DNA from: Sodiomyces alkalinus F11
Taxonomy: Eukaryota > Ascomycota > Sordariomycetes > Glomerellales > Plectosphaerellaceae
Length of the DNA stretch: 64,000 nt
Reading direction: 5' to 3'
NCBI RefSeq assembly: GCF_003711515.1
Contig: NW_021167080.1
Coordinates: 5,660,346 to 5,724,345 of the forward strand
Position numbers and translations under genes: made by a program
Shown here: positions 10,482 to 23,299 of the stretch, one piece after another
How the letters are laid out: each line of letters opens with the position of its first letter
Numbering within the stretch: the first letter of the stretch is position 1
Notes under the pieces: generated by a model
Told to the model about the DNA's origin: nothing
Database searches by the model: none
What the model saw: the letters and a program-made list of their open reading frames with translations, nothing else

Positions 10482-13400
10482 GGTAGAGGGGGGGAGCCGA
10501 TAACGAGGAGTCGGGGGACGAGAGAGATAGACGGGTGATGAAGCGACCGAGGTCTAACACAAGACGAGGGAGCCGTCTTCAATGCCCCGTTGGCGATGCC
10601 TTGTTAAAAGGGAATGCAGGATCATGAAATTACGCAAGGCAGATGAAGCAGAGATGTTCAGTAGTACGAAGCATAGAGATCGACGTTTGGTGAGAGAGAT
10701 GGTGGTTATAGGAAACGGACAGATAGGAAAGTCGGAATTAACGTAATGATACGCGTTACAGGGGTAATTAAGGTACCTGTACTTACCTATTCTATCCTTG
10801 AACGGAGCGAATTGGCCTTATTACTAATCCACGGTGTGACCAAGAACACCAGGAACATACACACCGAAACACACCGAGGTGATGCGTCCAACCCCTCTGT
10901 ACGGGGGTTGATGCACGGGCATCATCGAGGCATCTTTTAGATGCTCATCTCTCAAGACAAGAGGCAGGATATTAGGGTCAAATCCACGACTACAAGCTCG
11001 GGCGTAAATCCCATTCATCTGCCTCGAAGTTATCCCTGTTACAGCAGAGAGACTTCACCAGTCGTGTTCTTCCTAATAGGGGAAGGGGGTCTTTAGCGCA
11101 ACAACAAGAGCCCGCGTCGCCATGTCCCGTATGTGGCGTTCTGGTGGTTTGTTATTTGTTTGGATGGAGCAATAATAAAGGAACAAATGAAAGCTGGCTC
11201 TTTCACAACTAGATACCTAATAAGGTAGGAAGTAGCTAGGTGGTCCCCGAGGTTGTACGTAGACTGATCTTGACGACGAAGGGGACACGGACAACCGGAC
11301 GATTAGGTAAGTACACGTGTATACAAAGCTGGCACACCGCCTTTCGTTGTGGGACTGGTAATTAGCGACAATTCACACCTCCACTTTTCTGCCGAGCTTA
11401 ACAGAATTACGGAGCACTAAAAGAGAAAAAAATTCTGAGGTTCGACAGAGGTCAAACCTCACTCTGTCCTCATCACGCTTCGGATCAAGAGTCAATATTC
11501 GGCCGCCGTTCTGGCATTCATTCTCCAAATTTCGTGGAATTGAGTCGTAACGTGCGCCCAGTTGCCGTCCGTGTCGTGTACCTCGATGTCCATCAGCGTG
11601 CGAGTGCCGCCCTAGGACTTGTCGAAGCCGCCCATTCACAGACACAAGCGTGTCGCTGACGGATACCAGCGACAACGGACAGGACAGTTGAAGGCAGGCA
11701 AGCAGTGTGGGCGCTTTTTTCCCTTCTACTTTTTTATCACTTCTTACGGCATATGTGTGTACAGCAATGAGCTCCTCTCCCGTGCTCTTCTTGCTGAAGG
11801 ATGTTTTCTACGTGCCAAGATGAACACTATGCCCAACCATTACCAAACACCTATGACGCTCGACATTCCATAGCTCGGGTGCATGAAGATTGGGCGACAT
11901 GACAGGGACGGTTTTTGACCATCTTGCTCCCCCACTGGCGCTGACATGTTCTCTGTTACGAAATCGTCCATGGGGAGCCGTCGGTGCCACCCATCCGCGG
12001 TCGCATGCATGGTCATTTTCAGCTGGTCTCTGTCACACTCCTTTCCAGTCTTTGCTGCTTCCATTGTATTTTTATTTTATTTCATCGAAACCTGATCAAT
12101 CTCAAGGTGTGCAGCCCAATTTGGTTGGGGTCCGGGGGTGTGAGACAGATTGGGTAGGGGACGTGGACTTGATGCTTCGACGTTTTAGCATAACGTACGA
12201 TCAAGTATGTTTCATGAAATTCTTCCATTGTCCGAAGATTCCATCGTTTGAAGGGCAGCCAGCCCAGGTAGCTAGCTGACCCAGCTAGGCGGGAACGGAG
12301 CGAAGCGAATTCATGATGAAAGGGCTGAAACTCCCCTCCCCCCAATGGCCGCCTCCTGTTTAGGATTTTTACGGCCTCTTCGGAGTACTCCGGACGAAGC
12401 TGCTTCGGAAATTCTGGTGACGTCGGCGCTAAAAGAAAACCATCTCGCTTTGCTGCGCCGGACTCCGTAATCTTCAGTCTGACTGTGTGTCCCACGTACG
12501 AAGCGGCGGAAGTACGTAATTACCTCGCGCGTCTGCAGCTGGCACGCGGGAGGTTCGCATGCGTAAAGACGACTACAACATGCTGGATGGCGCCAGCTCA
12601 GCAGGCCGGCCTCGGCCTCGGCCTCGACACGAAAGCCCGCTCTCGTCTTTGCAAATAGAGCAAGACGCCGCCTACTCACCTGCGACAGCCGCGTCAGATC
12701 GATCAGGACGGACTGGGGGCCAGCCCGCCGACCCGCCAACCCGAAGAAAATCGACCAAGGTAAGAAGAAGCGAAGAAGCACGGAAGAAACGCGTCCGTGC
12801 CATTCCCTTTCATGGAAAAGCGAAAGCAACCGTTGGTAATCAGATGTTATTCTTAAGAAGTTGCCAGATCTGTGATGCACTATCGTTTTCGCAACCAGAC
12901 ACACTCGCAGCCCTGCACTGGGCGCTAGATAGAGCCCGGACAGACGCGCCAGAACGCTAGCGAAATGGCGGGCTGCCCCTGGCTCCCTTGGGTTAATAAT
13001 TACGTTGTATAGTGTACAGCACGATAATGTATTGACGTGGGGCCCGTGATGCCGGCCGTGCTTTCGCTCAGCAGGACAAGGATTCAGAGGAGGCCCCAAG
13101 GCCAGAAAGGCTGGGCAAAGGCACCAGCGCTCACCAAACTACCCCCCTAAAAACTCTTTCGTGCATATTTAATGAGTTTGGGTCGCCGAATCCGCCCCTC
13201 CCTAAGGTATTCTACGGATGCGGGATACCGCGACTCGGAGGGCATAGGTACGTACATATGTATTCCCATGATGTTTTTGCGAAGAGGTAAATCCTTTCGT
13301 GGTTGAAAAAGCAGTTCGGATTCACGCGAACAGAACCCCTGTTGCGTCATAAGCCAGGCCAGGGGCGAGCCAGGGGTAACCTCATTGATATGCGATGATC

Positions 13401-14266
13401 TCGCCTCGTCCGTGTAACCCTCCCCTTCTCCACGATCTCTTTCGTGCGTACCGCGCCAATTGTTATTATTCGTACGAAGTACCTAGGTGAGGCAGGCATG
13501 AAGCATTACGGAGGAATGTACATACAACATACTCTCTCCATCGACCCGACCGAACCGGCAATTTCGCTTTCGGTTACTATAATCAAGCCGGTATCCGTCT
13601 GATGTCGACTGATGACGAGGTGTAGCTAATTTTGAGTAGGGGTTGAACCTGGTTCGTTGGATATAAATTTTCAAAGTTTCGATCGTCCGCTAAAAGAGAG
13701 GATATGAAGCAATTAGTCGTGAGTAATGACACCTTCTCTGAACGTTTTCATCCACAATATTACCAGCTACTACGTGCTATTGTGTTAGACATACTTGATG
13801 TGATTCAATTGGTTGGTTCTCCTTCTGAATCAAAGAACGAACTTTCCAAGACTCGAGCAATACTGTATATGTTCTCATCGATCCTAAGAGAGTTGGCGCT
13901 ATATTGATGTCCCGCCTGCGCGTATTGTCTACGGTACTCGGGTACTGTACAACGTACCTATCACAGAGGCCGGATGTCGCATTGTTAAGACCCCCTGTTC
14001 CCAGCAGAGCTGCTCCTATAAGCCGCCCCTGGTTCACCGCCGAGTCGCCGATCAACCGCATGGTAATACATGGCCGGTGCCTGTGCAGTACAACGTACTT
14101 TGGGTGACGGTGTTCATTTTACAAGCATTGCTTCTTACGTACTGCCCAAGGTAATTTGTGACATGACTCCTCGCCAATACTCCAGCAAAGACTATACCAA
14201 GGCTCTTAATAATGTGTGACTATTATAATTACGTGGTCTTATACATATCTTACCATAAGGTAGCTA

Positions 14267-14397
14267 CAGCCCCTGGCAAAAAGTATTTAAACACGCCTAT
14301 GTACCATCGACCCATAAAATGTCAGGCTGAGGGTATATGGGCTTACTATCTAGCCTCAAATACATAGGAGTGTTCAAATACTTATTGCCTCCCACTG
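14267..14397. mobile_element. Tc1/mariner-type MITE, 131 bp, with TA target duplication
   Basis: The left end CAG....GGCAA.AAGTATTT (14267 on) and the inverse complement of the right end (ending 14397) align over 37 bp with 29 identities. The inner part AGTATTTRAACACKCCTATG is nearly perfect. Both ends begin CAG and are flanked by TA (14265-14266 and 14398-14399), the duplication made by Tc1/mariner transposases. The interior (about 57 bp) codes for nothing. It is therefore a non-autonomous miniature element that would have been mobilised in trans. No partner transposase lies in the window. Confidence 0.85.
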
Positions 14398-15430
14398 TAC
14401 CTCTGAGGTGAAGTAATTGCTAAGGTATTACTTCGTATTTACACATCGCAGATGTACATACTCAGTACTCCGCACGGGCAGGAGCTTCTCCCGGGATGGC
14501 TATGGATACCTTCTCGATTGGCCCTTTTCACTGCTTCTTGTTTTACATGGTCCTCGTTTTCCTCGCCGTTTTCTTTTTCTTCTCCCCGACTCTCACCCTC
14601 TTGTTTTCTCTTTTCCTTGCGAAAGACATGGCCGCCTCGGGCCTTTTCCTCCCTTCAACTTGACCTAAATTAAGGCCTGCAGACCTGTGGGCAGGTTGAG
14701 CAGCGATTGTCTGTGCAGAGGATTGGCAGTATGTACATAAAACTACATCGTATTTATTTGTACTTGCAGAGTACGGATACCGGGTAGGGACATCAGTCTC
14801 GACGGTTTTACTTCGTACAAAGAAAGGACAGAGTAGGAATCTCCAGTTCCATGTCTCCGCCGGTCAGCGCCGTTGGTGAGGGTCGGCATTGGCGCATTAG
14901 TACGGATACAGCACTTGGTACGTGCATTTGGCGGCATTGCACCGGCTTCAGGTATCTGTCTCACTGGGGCCCCTTGAACCTTAGGACGTGGTGGGTAAAA
15001 TGAACCCCCTACGAGTTACTTTACTACAAGGAGGCGGGACCCCAAGAAATCCCCAAGCCCACACGTTAACGGGTCTCAGTCTCAGGGCCCTTCCTTCCTC
15101 CACCACGGTTGTTGTCTCTTGAACAAACCTGGGATCACTTCTCTTTCTCTCCTCCTCCTCTCCTATCCTCCTATCCTCCTCTTACTCCCCTCTCTCTCTC
15201 CCTCTCTCTGGAGGAAAGTGGACAGGCGGATGTCCGATTTTCCCTTCCTCGCTTCCGCTTCTTTATCCCCTCTCGTTATTTCCATCTTCTCGTCTGTTCT
15301 GTCGAGTCAAGTCGAGGTCGCGGCCCTCGTCCTACCTGCCCCTGCCTTGTATTTCCTTTTCGACAACTCTAGCTTGTCCCAATTTTATCCTAGACCGCTT
15401 GCTAGGCCGGACCACGGGCCTTTACCAGGG

Positions 15431-15503
15431 CGACGACGACGACGAGTACGACGAGTACGACGACGAGTACGACGAGTACGACGACGAGTACGACGACGAC
15501 GAC
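15431..15503. repeat. GAC/GAGTAC short tandem repeat
   Basis: About 70 bp of repeated GAC, GAG and TAC triplets. In one forward frame it reads as alternating Asp/Glu/Tyr. It lies 300 bp before the first ATG of the DUF1765 gene, and whether it is coding is unclear. Confidence 0.8.
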
Positions 15504-15804
15504 ACGCCAGGGACGACTGACCGCTACGCAACACATATCGTCCATCCTAATCATATTTCTCGTGGCTTTCTTCACTCTGCCGGCCAGAGCGACACACGGC
15601 GCTGTCAGATACTCACGACGACTTCCGAGAAATTTCTGGAACGGATTGTACATAACTTTTCCTGTTCGGTAGTCGGTAACCTGGATACGGCCCTTGAGCT
15701 TCCATTGCCCGAACACGATTTTCTGCAGCGTGCCTTTGTCCACAGGCGAGACTTACGACGAGTACGATTTGCCTTGGGCAAGCTGCAAATCTGCCGGTCA
15801 TGAA

Positions 15805-18800
15805 ATGAGCGGCCCAACTCTGACGATGGCTCCGGCCGTCGGTCTTGATCCGACTTCTTCGTTTTCTCGGACCTACTCCTCTCCCAACCTCGCAAGTCTC
15901 CACAGCCCTCCGAATGCAGACCAGCCAGACGCCGGCCTACGTTTCTTCGAAGTACCCTCATTCGACACCACGCCGGAGTTGGACGCTAAATTGCTTTTCG
16001 ATGCCCAAAAACCCGATTCGCCATTATCCGAAGCCAAGATCGGTGCTACCGTCACCGCAGAATCCGCCCACGCCAGGGAGGACAGGCCGGAAAAGAGAAC
16101 TGCAAGATATTCGCTCGTTGAGCGGCCCAAGTCATGGATTCCCGGCTCCAAATCCGCCTCGAGCCTACAAGAGTACTTCTCGGACCGTCCGAGCACGCGA
16201 ATAGGAACCGAAAGGCCAACCGGTGGTCTCATGTCGACAGCAGGAAGTGACTCTGGGCTGCGAAGGAAGGCCGACGTCAAAAAGGTGAACGTGACGGAGA
16301 GTTCTGCGGGCCTTGCACGAGCGTCTTTGACCTCCCCGACTTCGCCCCTGCCCCAAGGCATTCGAGGACGCCCGGCAACCAGAAAGACTGCCTCTAACCC
16401 CGATGCAAAATTGCACGACTCGGTGAAAGGTTCGGCAAAGCGAAGTCTTCTCTCACGGCCCCTCTCGGTCGGGGACCCAGACACTCCCTGGCTCGCAGAG
16501 GACTCGAAAGGCACCTCCCGAACTCTGAATCGGGCGAGCTCTTACCTAACTAAGATGAGGGCGCGTCCCCAGAGCGCTTTTGTCAAACTCAGTTATAGCC
16601 GGAATAGTTCGAGCAACAATAGCCTAAGTAACGATTCCGACACGAGCCGTTCGTCTTCCGCAACCAGCCTGGCACTACCCGTCACCTCTTTCACCATTGA
16701 GCATCAGGGTACCTTCAAGACAGCTTCCTTTGTCGACGGCAGCATCACCTCGGCAGATGACTCTTCTGGGGACATGGCGCCTTCCCGAGACCCCCTCTGG
16801 AAGTCATTCAAGGCCCTAGATTCCGAGTTCTGCAAGTTCGCTGCCCGAGATACGGCTCAACGCATGGAGCTCATCCGCAGGGTCCTGCTGCCCTTTCTTC
16901 AAGCCCACACCAACCATACCTCCAATAAATCCCTTTGCCCCCAGCATGTCGAGCACCGCGCCAATATCCTGGACAAGTGGTGGAAAGGACTGTTGGAGAT
17001 GCTGGACAGGTCTGAACAGCAGCCACTCCCTGGAGCGAACCGGCCGCTTCTTCTCAACATGATTCTCGCTGTCATGATGCGTCCGGAATGGAGACAGGGC
17101 GCCTCGTACATGATGCCTTTGGCGGACAGATCACCGAATGAGCGCGTCGGCACCAGATCATGGTCGCTGTCTTCCGACTCTAATGACTCTACCCAGGCCG
17201 AGTTTGCTCTTGCCTCGGCTGAACACAACGTGAGAGCCATGTTCGCTGCCAACCTACTGAGCCAAATGGATATCGTGGTGCGGAAAATGTCCCAGCGTCA
17301 GGTGCCTCTGAGCCTAGTGAATTTCAGTGGAAAGACTTGTGCGTATGCTTTTTTCTTCGCCCCGGGCGTCGCAGACATGCTCGTGCGGGCATGGCGCCTA
17401 ACCCCAGACCTCCTGCGCCGCGTCGCCCGAGAATTCCGGTTGCCCGAGAAGGATAACGGAGAAAGCGAGGATATTGTCGCGCTATTTCCGCCGAATCTGG
17501 GCATGCTGGGTTGGACTGATGTCAAGACCATATTGGACCGGCTCAAGGGTGAACCAAAGCTTTCGATGACTGCCGCGCGGATTAGATGGTACGGCCCCTG
17601 GCTCCTGAGGTGGGTGGGTCGCGATACGGATTTGTTCTTCATCTTTTGCAAGTATTTCCACATCCTATCCGATGAGTTCACCCCGCCTGGCCTGCCGCTC
17701 GTTGAGAAAGCCAGGTCGCCCGCGTTTGCCCTCGTCCATGCACAGCTACTGGCCACGCTCGACTGGACCATTCACCGCCCGAATGACGAGGGAGATGTGA
17801 TGAGCCCGCCTTCGTACGACTCAGCATACGGAGCCGATGCTTTCATGCCTCTGGGCACGGTGGCCGGCTTTCGCCCGGCTATGAACACATCCCAGAATCG
17901 TCTCGTCACTTTACTCAAAGACTTCCTCTCTGACGACTCGCCGCATGTGAACGGTGCCCGACACACGTTTGCCGAGGCGTTTATGGCTGTTCTGCGTGCC
18001 GTGACAGCCAGAACCTCTGTTTATGACATTGATGCTTGCTGTGTGCTCTGTGACTTTCTGGAAGAAGCCCTCGTCGCCTACGATCAGTTTGAGGATACTG
18101 ATCGTCGTCCGAACCTCTCGTACGTCGACTGGTCCTTCTGGTTTGACGTCTGCAAGAGGATGCTCAGCACGTTCCACTCGTCGATGGAGGCTCGGCTTTT
18201 CTCATTCGTGTTCGCGACGTGGGATGCCATTGCGGCCGATCCTCGTCGGAAGCAGAAGGTGTGCCTTGAGTGGCTTCTAGAGGAGAAGAATTTCAACGAC
18301 TACTTTAACCACTGGAATCCCCTGGTGAGAGCCTACTTCATGCGGCTTCTGTGCTGGCGGGTCTGTAGGGACACCGGCAGTGCAAACGAGGTTGACGCGT
18401 AAGTGATATTCCGAACCGTGGCAGGCTTTTGCCTACGGGTTTTAATGTCTTTGGCTGGAGCGGTGTCCTTACTAACTGCTGCGCAGCGAGATCTTCCTCA
18501 TAGTCGCGTCCCGCCTCAAATCCACCTGGGCGCACTATCTCTACATGAAGCAAACGGCGGAGGAGGCCGGCAAATCCCCCCCCTCGACCGCACCATGTCT
18601 CCCTACACCGGGTAAAAAGTTTATGATCATCCGCACCGAGGTACAACCTCATCAGACTGGCTTATTCATGAGCTTCGATTCTTTCCTACAGCCACTTCAG
18701 AACTCTGGTCCCTCCCTTTCTGGTCTCCTTGGCACCGGGGCGAATGCCAGTCCTCCGTCAGATGCGAAAAGACGCTGGTCTCTATTGGGCAAGGTTCTCT

Positions 18801-19675
18801 CCTTTACGAGCGGCTCCTCGGCGGCCGACGCCCCTACCTCCAAAGTATTGTCGGGGAGCGACGTCGAGCAGGCGGGTAAGGCCCCAGGCGAGTCGCTGGG
18901 CCGTGATCCTTCCTCGTCGGCTCCTCTGCCTCCGCCCAAGCCGTCTTCTCCGACTACATCAGATGGTAGCTCGACCGGGTCTGCACCAGTCTATTCCGAA
19001 CCGCAATACGTTTTCAAGTTTACCCTCGGCGGTCATGTCACCAACCCTAACCAGCTACGCGAGCGGGCTCTCGTTCGACCCAGACTCCCCAGGCCTGCTC
19101 AAGCATGGGTAAATGCCCGATCTCGAAGCGGAAGCGATCCACCGCCTTTCGCGCCACGAATGCCGGCACCCACGCGTCGCGTCTCAGGCCTTCACGAGGG
19201 CGGGCTGGTCTGCGAGGCGAGGAATGCCAGCCCGCTCTTCTCACCCATCGGCGCCCATGCGGCCCGCCGCATCAGCAGCGAAACCCCGCCTCAGCTTTCC
19301 TTCTCGCCGAGTTTCACTCGCTCATTGAATGAGCCTTTCGACTGCGACGCCAGCGTATTGACCGAGCAATCGAGAAGGAGTGACGACAGTATCGCAGTAT
19401 CCTCTGCGCTTTCTCACACCACGAAGGATAGCCTCCCTGTCGGAGACGGGGAGAGCGGTCGGTCGACAGTGGACACGTTGCCGCGGCCTGTCCAGCCCAC
19501 CGGGATCTATGCCAAGAATGCGATTTATTCGGGGCGCGCTCTTGCAGAATGGAGCGTGATCGTTGCCGAATGCAATGCTTTCATCGATCGCAGGAGGAAC
19601 GAGGGCGTGCTGGGCCTACGCGAGGTCGAGGTTCCCATGCTCGGCACGGAAGGAATAGGGCTCAGGCGCCTATGA
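15805..19675 (+). CDS. DUF1765 family protein
   Basis: A large fungal protein of about 1260 residues, family DUF1765 (UPF0592-type), function unknown. Exons are 15805..18398 and 18487..19675. The intron has donor GTAAGT, branch CTAAC and acceptor CAG, and joins ANEVDA to EIFLIVASRLKSTW in frame. The first 350 residues are Ser/Pro-rich and low-complexity, beginning like other members (SSFSRTYSSPNLAS). The helical core runs from about KSFKALDSEFCKFA through WYGPWLLRWVGRDTDLFF and YVDWSFWFDVCKRML. The conserved tail is GRALAEWSVIVAECNAFIDR. 15805 is the first ATG in this frame; upstream exons cannot be excluded. A possible extra 51-nt intron (18641..18691, GTACAA to CTACAG) keeps frame either way. 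Confidence 0.85.
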
Positions 19676-22352
19676 TTCCCTGCATGCACCTTTCAAGCAA
19701 GGCCGACGTTTCCCTCCCCCGGTACACCAACGAGGCGAGCCACGCTGTCTTCACCAAGTAACATGACAGTTTATTCCACGACGGCTTAATTATATCGACA
19801 CTGCCCCACAACGAAATGGGGACCACGCCCGTCTTATTGCCAGGAAACCTTCCTGGGGCCGAAGACAGTGACGGCTCGTTCATTCCCTTGGCTATATATG
19901 ATGTACAGTTGCTCTATATTCAACATGAGAGATTCTTTGAGTTTACTCGAATGCATTTGTAATGAACACCGATATGACACAGGCGGCGTTCTTGATTGTT
20001 TTTTTTTTCTGTACTGCTCTCCTCTATATAATAGGGATGTCGAGGTCAGGGTCGGGAGGAAGCGAAGAGTTATGGCAGATTCCGATTCAATGAACAAATC
20101 AAGGATGCCATGACGGCCATGGCAGGCAAAGACACATGTCAAAATTGACTTGTCTTTTCCTCTTTTCGTTGTGTTTTTCGTTTCTTGTGATCTCGTCTAT
20201 TCATGACCCGGGGATGAAATCCGATCGCCTGGGATTACGGGTATGTGGATATTGAGGGTCATAAGATGAGCGGTAGAAGTTGACTTCCGTGGAGGAAGTT
20301 CAGAGGGTTGGAGCTTGGCCATTAGCTGGGTTCAGGGGTAGGACACATGTACAGCGAGTAGGGAAAAGTCTTGGAATAATTTACCTTTTCAACATGCAAC
20401 CCAATCGCACATGACTGAACTGAGATGCTGCTCTATTCCGCCTCGGAAAATTGGTAAAGAAGAAGAAGAAGACGGGTATCGTCACGAAGGTCCTGTCCAT
20501 AGGTCCATATTCCAGAAATACCATATCAGGAATTCGTCGGGAAGGTTGGTGGTGGAGAACTCCCCGAGAGGCAGTGGCCTATCACCGACGGCTTGTAGTC
20601 CTAATCAGGAAAGGACTGTCCTCACCGAGCGCTCACCGAATTCCTGCTGTAGGCTTCCTGGGTAAGACGTGGGACTTACTACGAAGTAGAATCCTGATAG
20701 TGGCTAGAATAACACTATATTATTCTTTCCTAGCACGAGGTTTGGAGTTAAGCCCTCGAGTTTCTTCTAGATGGCGTTAGTGGCATTTTGATCAGGGGTT
20801 GGAGATTTGTGTTCCGATTGTCACCAGCTTTTTGGACGGGCTACACAGAAAGGCTTCAAGGACTTAAAGAGGCTTGTCTCCGACCAATGGCTCTGTTCTG
20901 CGTTTCTGTGTTCCAATTTCTCCAAGGCAGCCCTCACTCGATAGAAAACGGCCTTGGCACAATCCCACTTTAACCCTGGTTTATTCTGACTTGTAATGCA
21001 TTAAGCCGTCACTGCGTGGACGCCTATCTCTTTCTCTCGAAAATCAGCAGGTATAATGCGGATGGCTACTATCATGAGGGAAGTCCTATGAGTGAACAGG
21101 AGCCGAGAGGACACTTTCCGCGTCCCAAACTGCGTGCACAAACAAGTACAGGTGTCGGGGTCGGGTTGGGGCTTCTCTGCCATTGGGTCCTGTGGACTTA
21201 AATGGGCGTGTGTGGAATGTTGTTTTATTAAGGCGCAAGCTGGTCTTGCGGAGGCGTGATACGATGTGTTCTGCATTGCGTTGACGATAGGTAGTTTCCG
21301 TTTACAGGTCCTGTTTTAAATCGACTAGGGGGCCCGGAGCCCCTTTATGCTTGAAACTTTAGGGTTGTATGCCCAAATAAAGGACGACTAGACTAAGAAG
21401 ATTGACGGCGGCCATTTTAATCGAAGGATTGTTACCCGCTGAGCTATCGCGTTATTCCATGGTTGTGCTTCAGCAGTTACTACAGTGTTACAACCCTTTT
21501 TTATTACAAAACATAACATAGAGATACTACTCTGTGGTAGTCAACTCCAAAAGATTCGTAGACAGCGCGACATTATGCGCAAAGACTGCGATTGTCTACC
21601 GTACGGAGTGAGGACACAGTCGACAACTGTTCAGAAGCAGAATAGAAGTACTTTGGTACCTTGCTTAGGTGCCTTATGATAGGTAACCCACTGTTTCCCA
21701 CGTGACTGGCCTAACAGGGACGAGACAGCCAATCAATTCCAAATAGCTTACTCCGTACTTTGTTTGTAATAGGTACCTTACACTTAATTAGAAGCTACTC
21801 GGAGCTTGCGGTCATGTGAGGTAACGACCAGGTCGTCCAGGAGATACGACTCGAGAGGTACCAAGCATTCCTCAAGGTCATGAATTCCATTGCTTTACGA
21901 TCTACGGAATGCGGACAACCTTCTCCAGCACATCTCCTCCTCCCATCTCTTCCGCCGACATTCTTATCGTTAACGCATTGCCATCCACGTTAATCAGAAA
22001 GGCTCCGTCACAATCTACCAGCTCCCCCTCCTAACATACGAGCATCAATACTGCATTAACTGCCGACTATTTTCACCACGCACGGTCTCGACAACCCTTC
22101 AGGGCGGCGCTTTGGGTTTCCGTGTTGACGGGACAAGAGAGGCAGGGTTGATTATCTTTCCACACGCGGCGATTTTCTCTCGGCGATGCCATCACCCTTC
22201 TCGCGACTCATTCTTACTCGACTTTCCGTCTGATCGAGCCCCAGACCCGGCCAACCTAACGTGGCACGAAACCCACTCTCCGACCTTTCCTCCTCTCCCT
22301 CCCCTTCGTCGTCCTTCTCCGAGATAAGTCTCATCCACCCTCGCCCGTCACA
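19676..22352. other. Intergenic, DUF1765 to glutaredoxin
   Basis: 2.7 kb with no supported gene. It holds a short GAA run (20459-20473), a tRNA box-A-like fragment on the minus strand (about 21430-21453), isolated GGTACC/TACTCCGTAC words (21657, 21750-21780), and a pyrimidine-rich leader before 22353. Confidence 0.6.
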
Positions 22353-23299
22353 ATGCCCTCACAGAGGCAAGTACGCAGCCTCCTCGTTGGAGTTCTAGTC
22401 GGCATCTTCTTCGTCCTCTTCGTGACGTCTCGTCTACGGCCGAACCAAACACCCGACACCCGAACGATTCAAGACTTCTACCACAAGACGGTCCACGGAT
22501 TGGAGAGCAAGAAGCCACCGGCGCAAGGAGACATAGCGAATGCAGTCCAGGATCAAGACACTGACGGCGACGTGGACGCCGAAGATGAACAGCTGGCCAA
22601 CGACCTGGCCACACGCCTGCGAGAAGCCGCGGACAAGGCCAAGGACTTAGCCAACAAGAAGGCCCCGCTCAAGCCTGATTCTCCAAGCGAAGTCGTCGGA
22701 GTCGGCAACTCGGCTGCCCACCAGGACAGCACCGATCACGCGGTCGGCGGAAAGAAAGCCAAGAAACCAGAAGAAGTTGGAGACGAGCCGGATCCCGACG
22801 AATTGCTTGCTGTCGAAGCCGAACTCAGGTCCCTTATGAGGAAATATCCGGGTAAGAAAGGAGCTTCACCTCTTCCCATCCCAATGACGTCTTTCTGTCT
22901 CGCCTCTTCCTGCGTCCCCGATGCAAGATGCATCTATACGTTCTTTCCCTTTCTACTGTTCTTTTGCGGAAACTGACGCCATTGGTCTCTCAAGTCCTCA
23001 TCTTCTCTAAGACGTGGTGCCCATTCTCGAAACGAGCCAAGGGTCTATTACTGGACAAGTACGCCATCGAACCGCCTCCATTCGTCGTCGAACTCGATCA
23101 ACACCCCCTCGGCCGCCAGTTGCAGGAATATCTAGGCGAGAAGACCGGCCTGACCACTGTGCCTAATATCTTGGTCAACGGCGTCAGTATGGGCGGGAGC
23201 GATAACCTTGCCGAACTCGATGCCAATAATGAACTAATCGACAAGATGGTCCATCTCGGCGATAAGAAGGTGAATATGAAGCAGCGTCTGCCACAGTAG
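22353..23299 (+). CDS. Membrane-anchored monothiol glutaredoxin (Grx6/Grx7 type)
   Basis: Exons 22353..22851 and 22995..23299 give 267 residues. The intron has donor GTAAGA, branch CTGAC and acceptor AAG; splicing joins RKYP to VLIFSKTWCPFS. Residues 10-27 (LLVGVLVGIFFVLFVTS) form a type II membrane anchor. A charged, helical stalk of about 130 residues follows, then one glutaredoxin domain. The active site is CPFS (Cys175), so it is monothiol. TVP (221-223) carries the cis-proline and GGSDNL binds glutathione. This layout matches the yeast early-secretory-pathway glutaredoxins Grx6 and Grx7, with the domain in the ER/Golgi lumen. That location is inferred from the topology, not shown by the sequence alone. 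Confidence 0.9.

Larger units (their letters stand above)
10482..15804. other. 5.3-kb gene-poor region
   Basis: No convincing gene. Open frames, including the longest (minus 12311..13099), lack recognisable domains and overlap other frames. The stretch is relatively AT-rich between about 13.1 and 15.0 kb. It contains scattered TACCT/AGGTA words, TACTTCGTAC-type words and a MITE at 14267-14397. A pyrimidine-rich block (15119-15400) and a GACGAGTAC repeat (15431-15503) lie near the next gene. The last 400 bp may hold 5' UTR or an unrecognised upstream exon of the DUF1765 gene. Confidence 0.6.

Noticed and set aside
12311..13099. 262-codon minus-strand open frame in the gene-poor region
   Set aside because: No domain, low-complexity Arg/Ser composition, overlapped by a plus-strand open frame; probably chance.
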